In this document: one piece after another, positions 63,552 to 64,000 of the stretch
Position numbering within the stretch: position 1 is the stretch's first letter
Layout: each line of letters opens with the position of its first letter
Source of the DNA: Gemmobacter lutimaris
Lineage (GTDB): Bacteria > Pseudomonadota > Alphaproteobacteria > Rhodobacterales > Rhodobacteraceae
NCBI RefSeq assembly: GCF_003570715.1
Contig: NZ_QXXQ01000006.1
Span: 1-64,000 of the forward strand
Length of the DNA: 64,000 nucleotides
Direction of reading: 5' to 3'
Notes under the pieces: generated by a model
Database searches by the model: none
Told to the model about the DNA's origin: nothing
What the model saw: the letters and a program-made list of their open reading frames with translations, nothing else
Program-made: the position numbers and the translations under genes

Positions 63552-64000
63552 ATGGAAGATATTGCAAGGATCACCGGAAACGATGCCGCCCCCGTTTCGG
63601 CTGCCCCCGCGCAGACGGCGGGTGTTTCCCCGGCAGAGGCTCCGCAGGATTTGGCCGCCACGCAACTTGCGGAACCCGTCGCCCCGGTGCTGGCTCATGG
63701 CCCGCGCCACTTTCCGCAGGCCGGGCAGGATGCCATCCGCGAGGCGTTTGAATCCGGCCGCTACCCCTATTCGCGCCCGATGGGGCGCGTGCCCTATGAA
63801 AAGCAGAAGGCGCTGTTGCAGGCCGAACTGCTGAAGGTGCAGATCTGGGCGCAGGAGACCGGGCAGAAATTCGTGGTGCTGATGGAAGGCCGCGATGCGG
63901 CCGGCAAGGGCGGCACCATCAAGCGGTTCATGGAACATCTGAATCCGCGCTATGCCCGTGTCGTGGCGCTGACCAAGCCCTCGGACAAGGAAAAGGGCGA
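63552..64000 (+). CDS. ppk2: Polyphosphate kinase 2, N-terminal part (runs off end)
   Basis: The frame is open from ATG 63552 to the window edge (149 residues). After a ~50-residue Ala/Pro-rich, low-complexity leader comes the PPK2 domain: YPYSRPMGRVPYEKQKALLQ, VQIWAQETGQKFVVLMEGRD, and Walker A GRDAAGKGGTIKR, then HLNPRYARVVALTKPSDKE. PPK2 enzymes use polyphosphate to phosphorylate NDPs/NMPs or the reverse. A candidate FnrL site is upstream. GGGAG precedes the ATG. Confidence 0.93.
   Translation, partial: MEDIARITGNDAAPVSAAPAQTAGVSPAEAPQDLAATQLAEPVAPVLAHGPRHFPQAGQDAIREAFESGRYPYSRPMGRVPYEKQKALLQAELLKVQIWAQETGQKFVVLMEGRDAAGKGGTIKRFMEHLNPRYARVVALTKPSDKEKG

Overview
The window is a contiguous piece of a high-GC chromosome from a Rhodobacterales alphaproteobacterium (Rhodobacter/Paracoccus/Gemmobacter-like). 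The evidence is a complete RcGTA-type gene transfer agent cluster, a lipoyl-bearing PDH E1-beta, a B12-dependent ribonucleotide reductase, an aerobic-type cobalamin cluster, and candidate CtrA, FnrL and Zur sites of alphaproteobacterial type. Gene assignments come from reading translated sequence and recalling family motifs. No search was run.

Layout. 1-588: end of an IS3-like element that has cut a DUF3883-type gene, leaving a pseudogene. 938-1027: tRNA-Ser(UGA). 1272-15543: an uninterrupted structural GTA operon, from small terminase through to the TIM-barrel tail-fibre/host-specificity protein plus one accessory ORF, mostly with overlapping start/stop codons. 15609-21039: cysE, the pdhA-pdhB-pdhC operon, a SRPBCC protein and ftsB. 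21371-27205: three RTX calcium-binding proteins interleaved with pgk and two tandem cyclophilins. 27270-35818: tyrS, anmK, three EamA transporters, a DUF985 cupin, an rluE-type pseudouridine synthase, a Zur-box-controlled zinT, and eno. 36374-40063: nrdJ, followed by a small GrlR-like gene. 40705-58208: cobalamin region. 58221-64000: parE, a GST, a small membrane protein, a PAS-LuxR-alpha/beta-hydrolase fusion and the start of ppk2.

The cobalamin region has three transcription units. DUF1636-cobW-cobN-cobG-cobH-cobI-cobJ runs on the minus strand behind a clear cobalamin riboswitch. cobL-cobE-cobM-cobB-cobA also runs on the minus strand and shares overlapping start codons with the divergent cobK. 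cobO, cobQ, a second CobW-type GTPase and a DUF1345 protein lie on the plus strand. Together they cover much of the O2-dependent ring synthesis, cobalt insertion and adenosylation. No cobF is visible. The product is the cofactor of the nearby NrdJ.

The less routine signals are: (i) a PAS-LuxR-alpha/beta-hydrolase regulator whose catalytic Ser and His positions are Asp and Gln, suggesting a ligand sensor; (ii) a short repeat found four times just after stop codons, one copy of which forms the N-terminus of cobG; (iii) an FnrL-type site upstream of ppk2; (iv) a consensus CtrA box before an RTX gene; (v) DnaA-box-like sites and an NrdR-like box before nrdJ.
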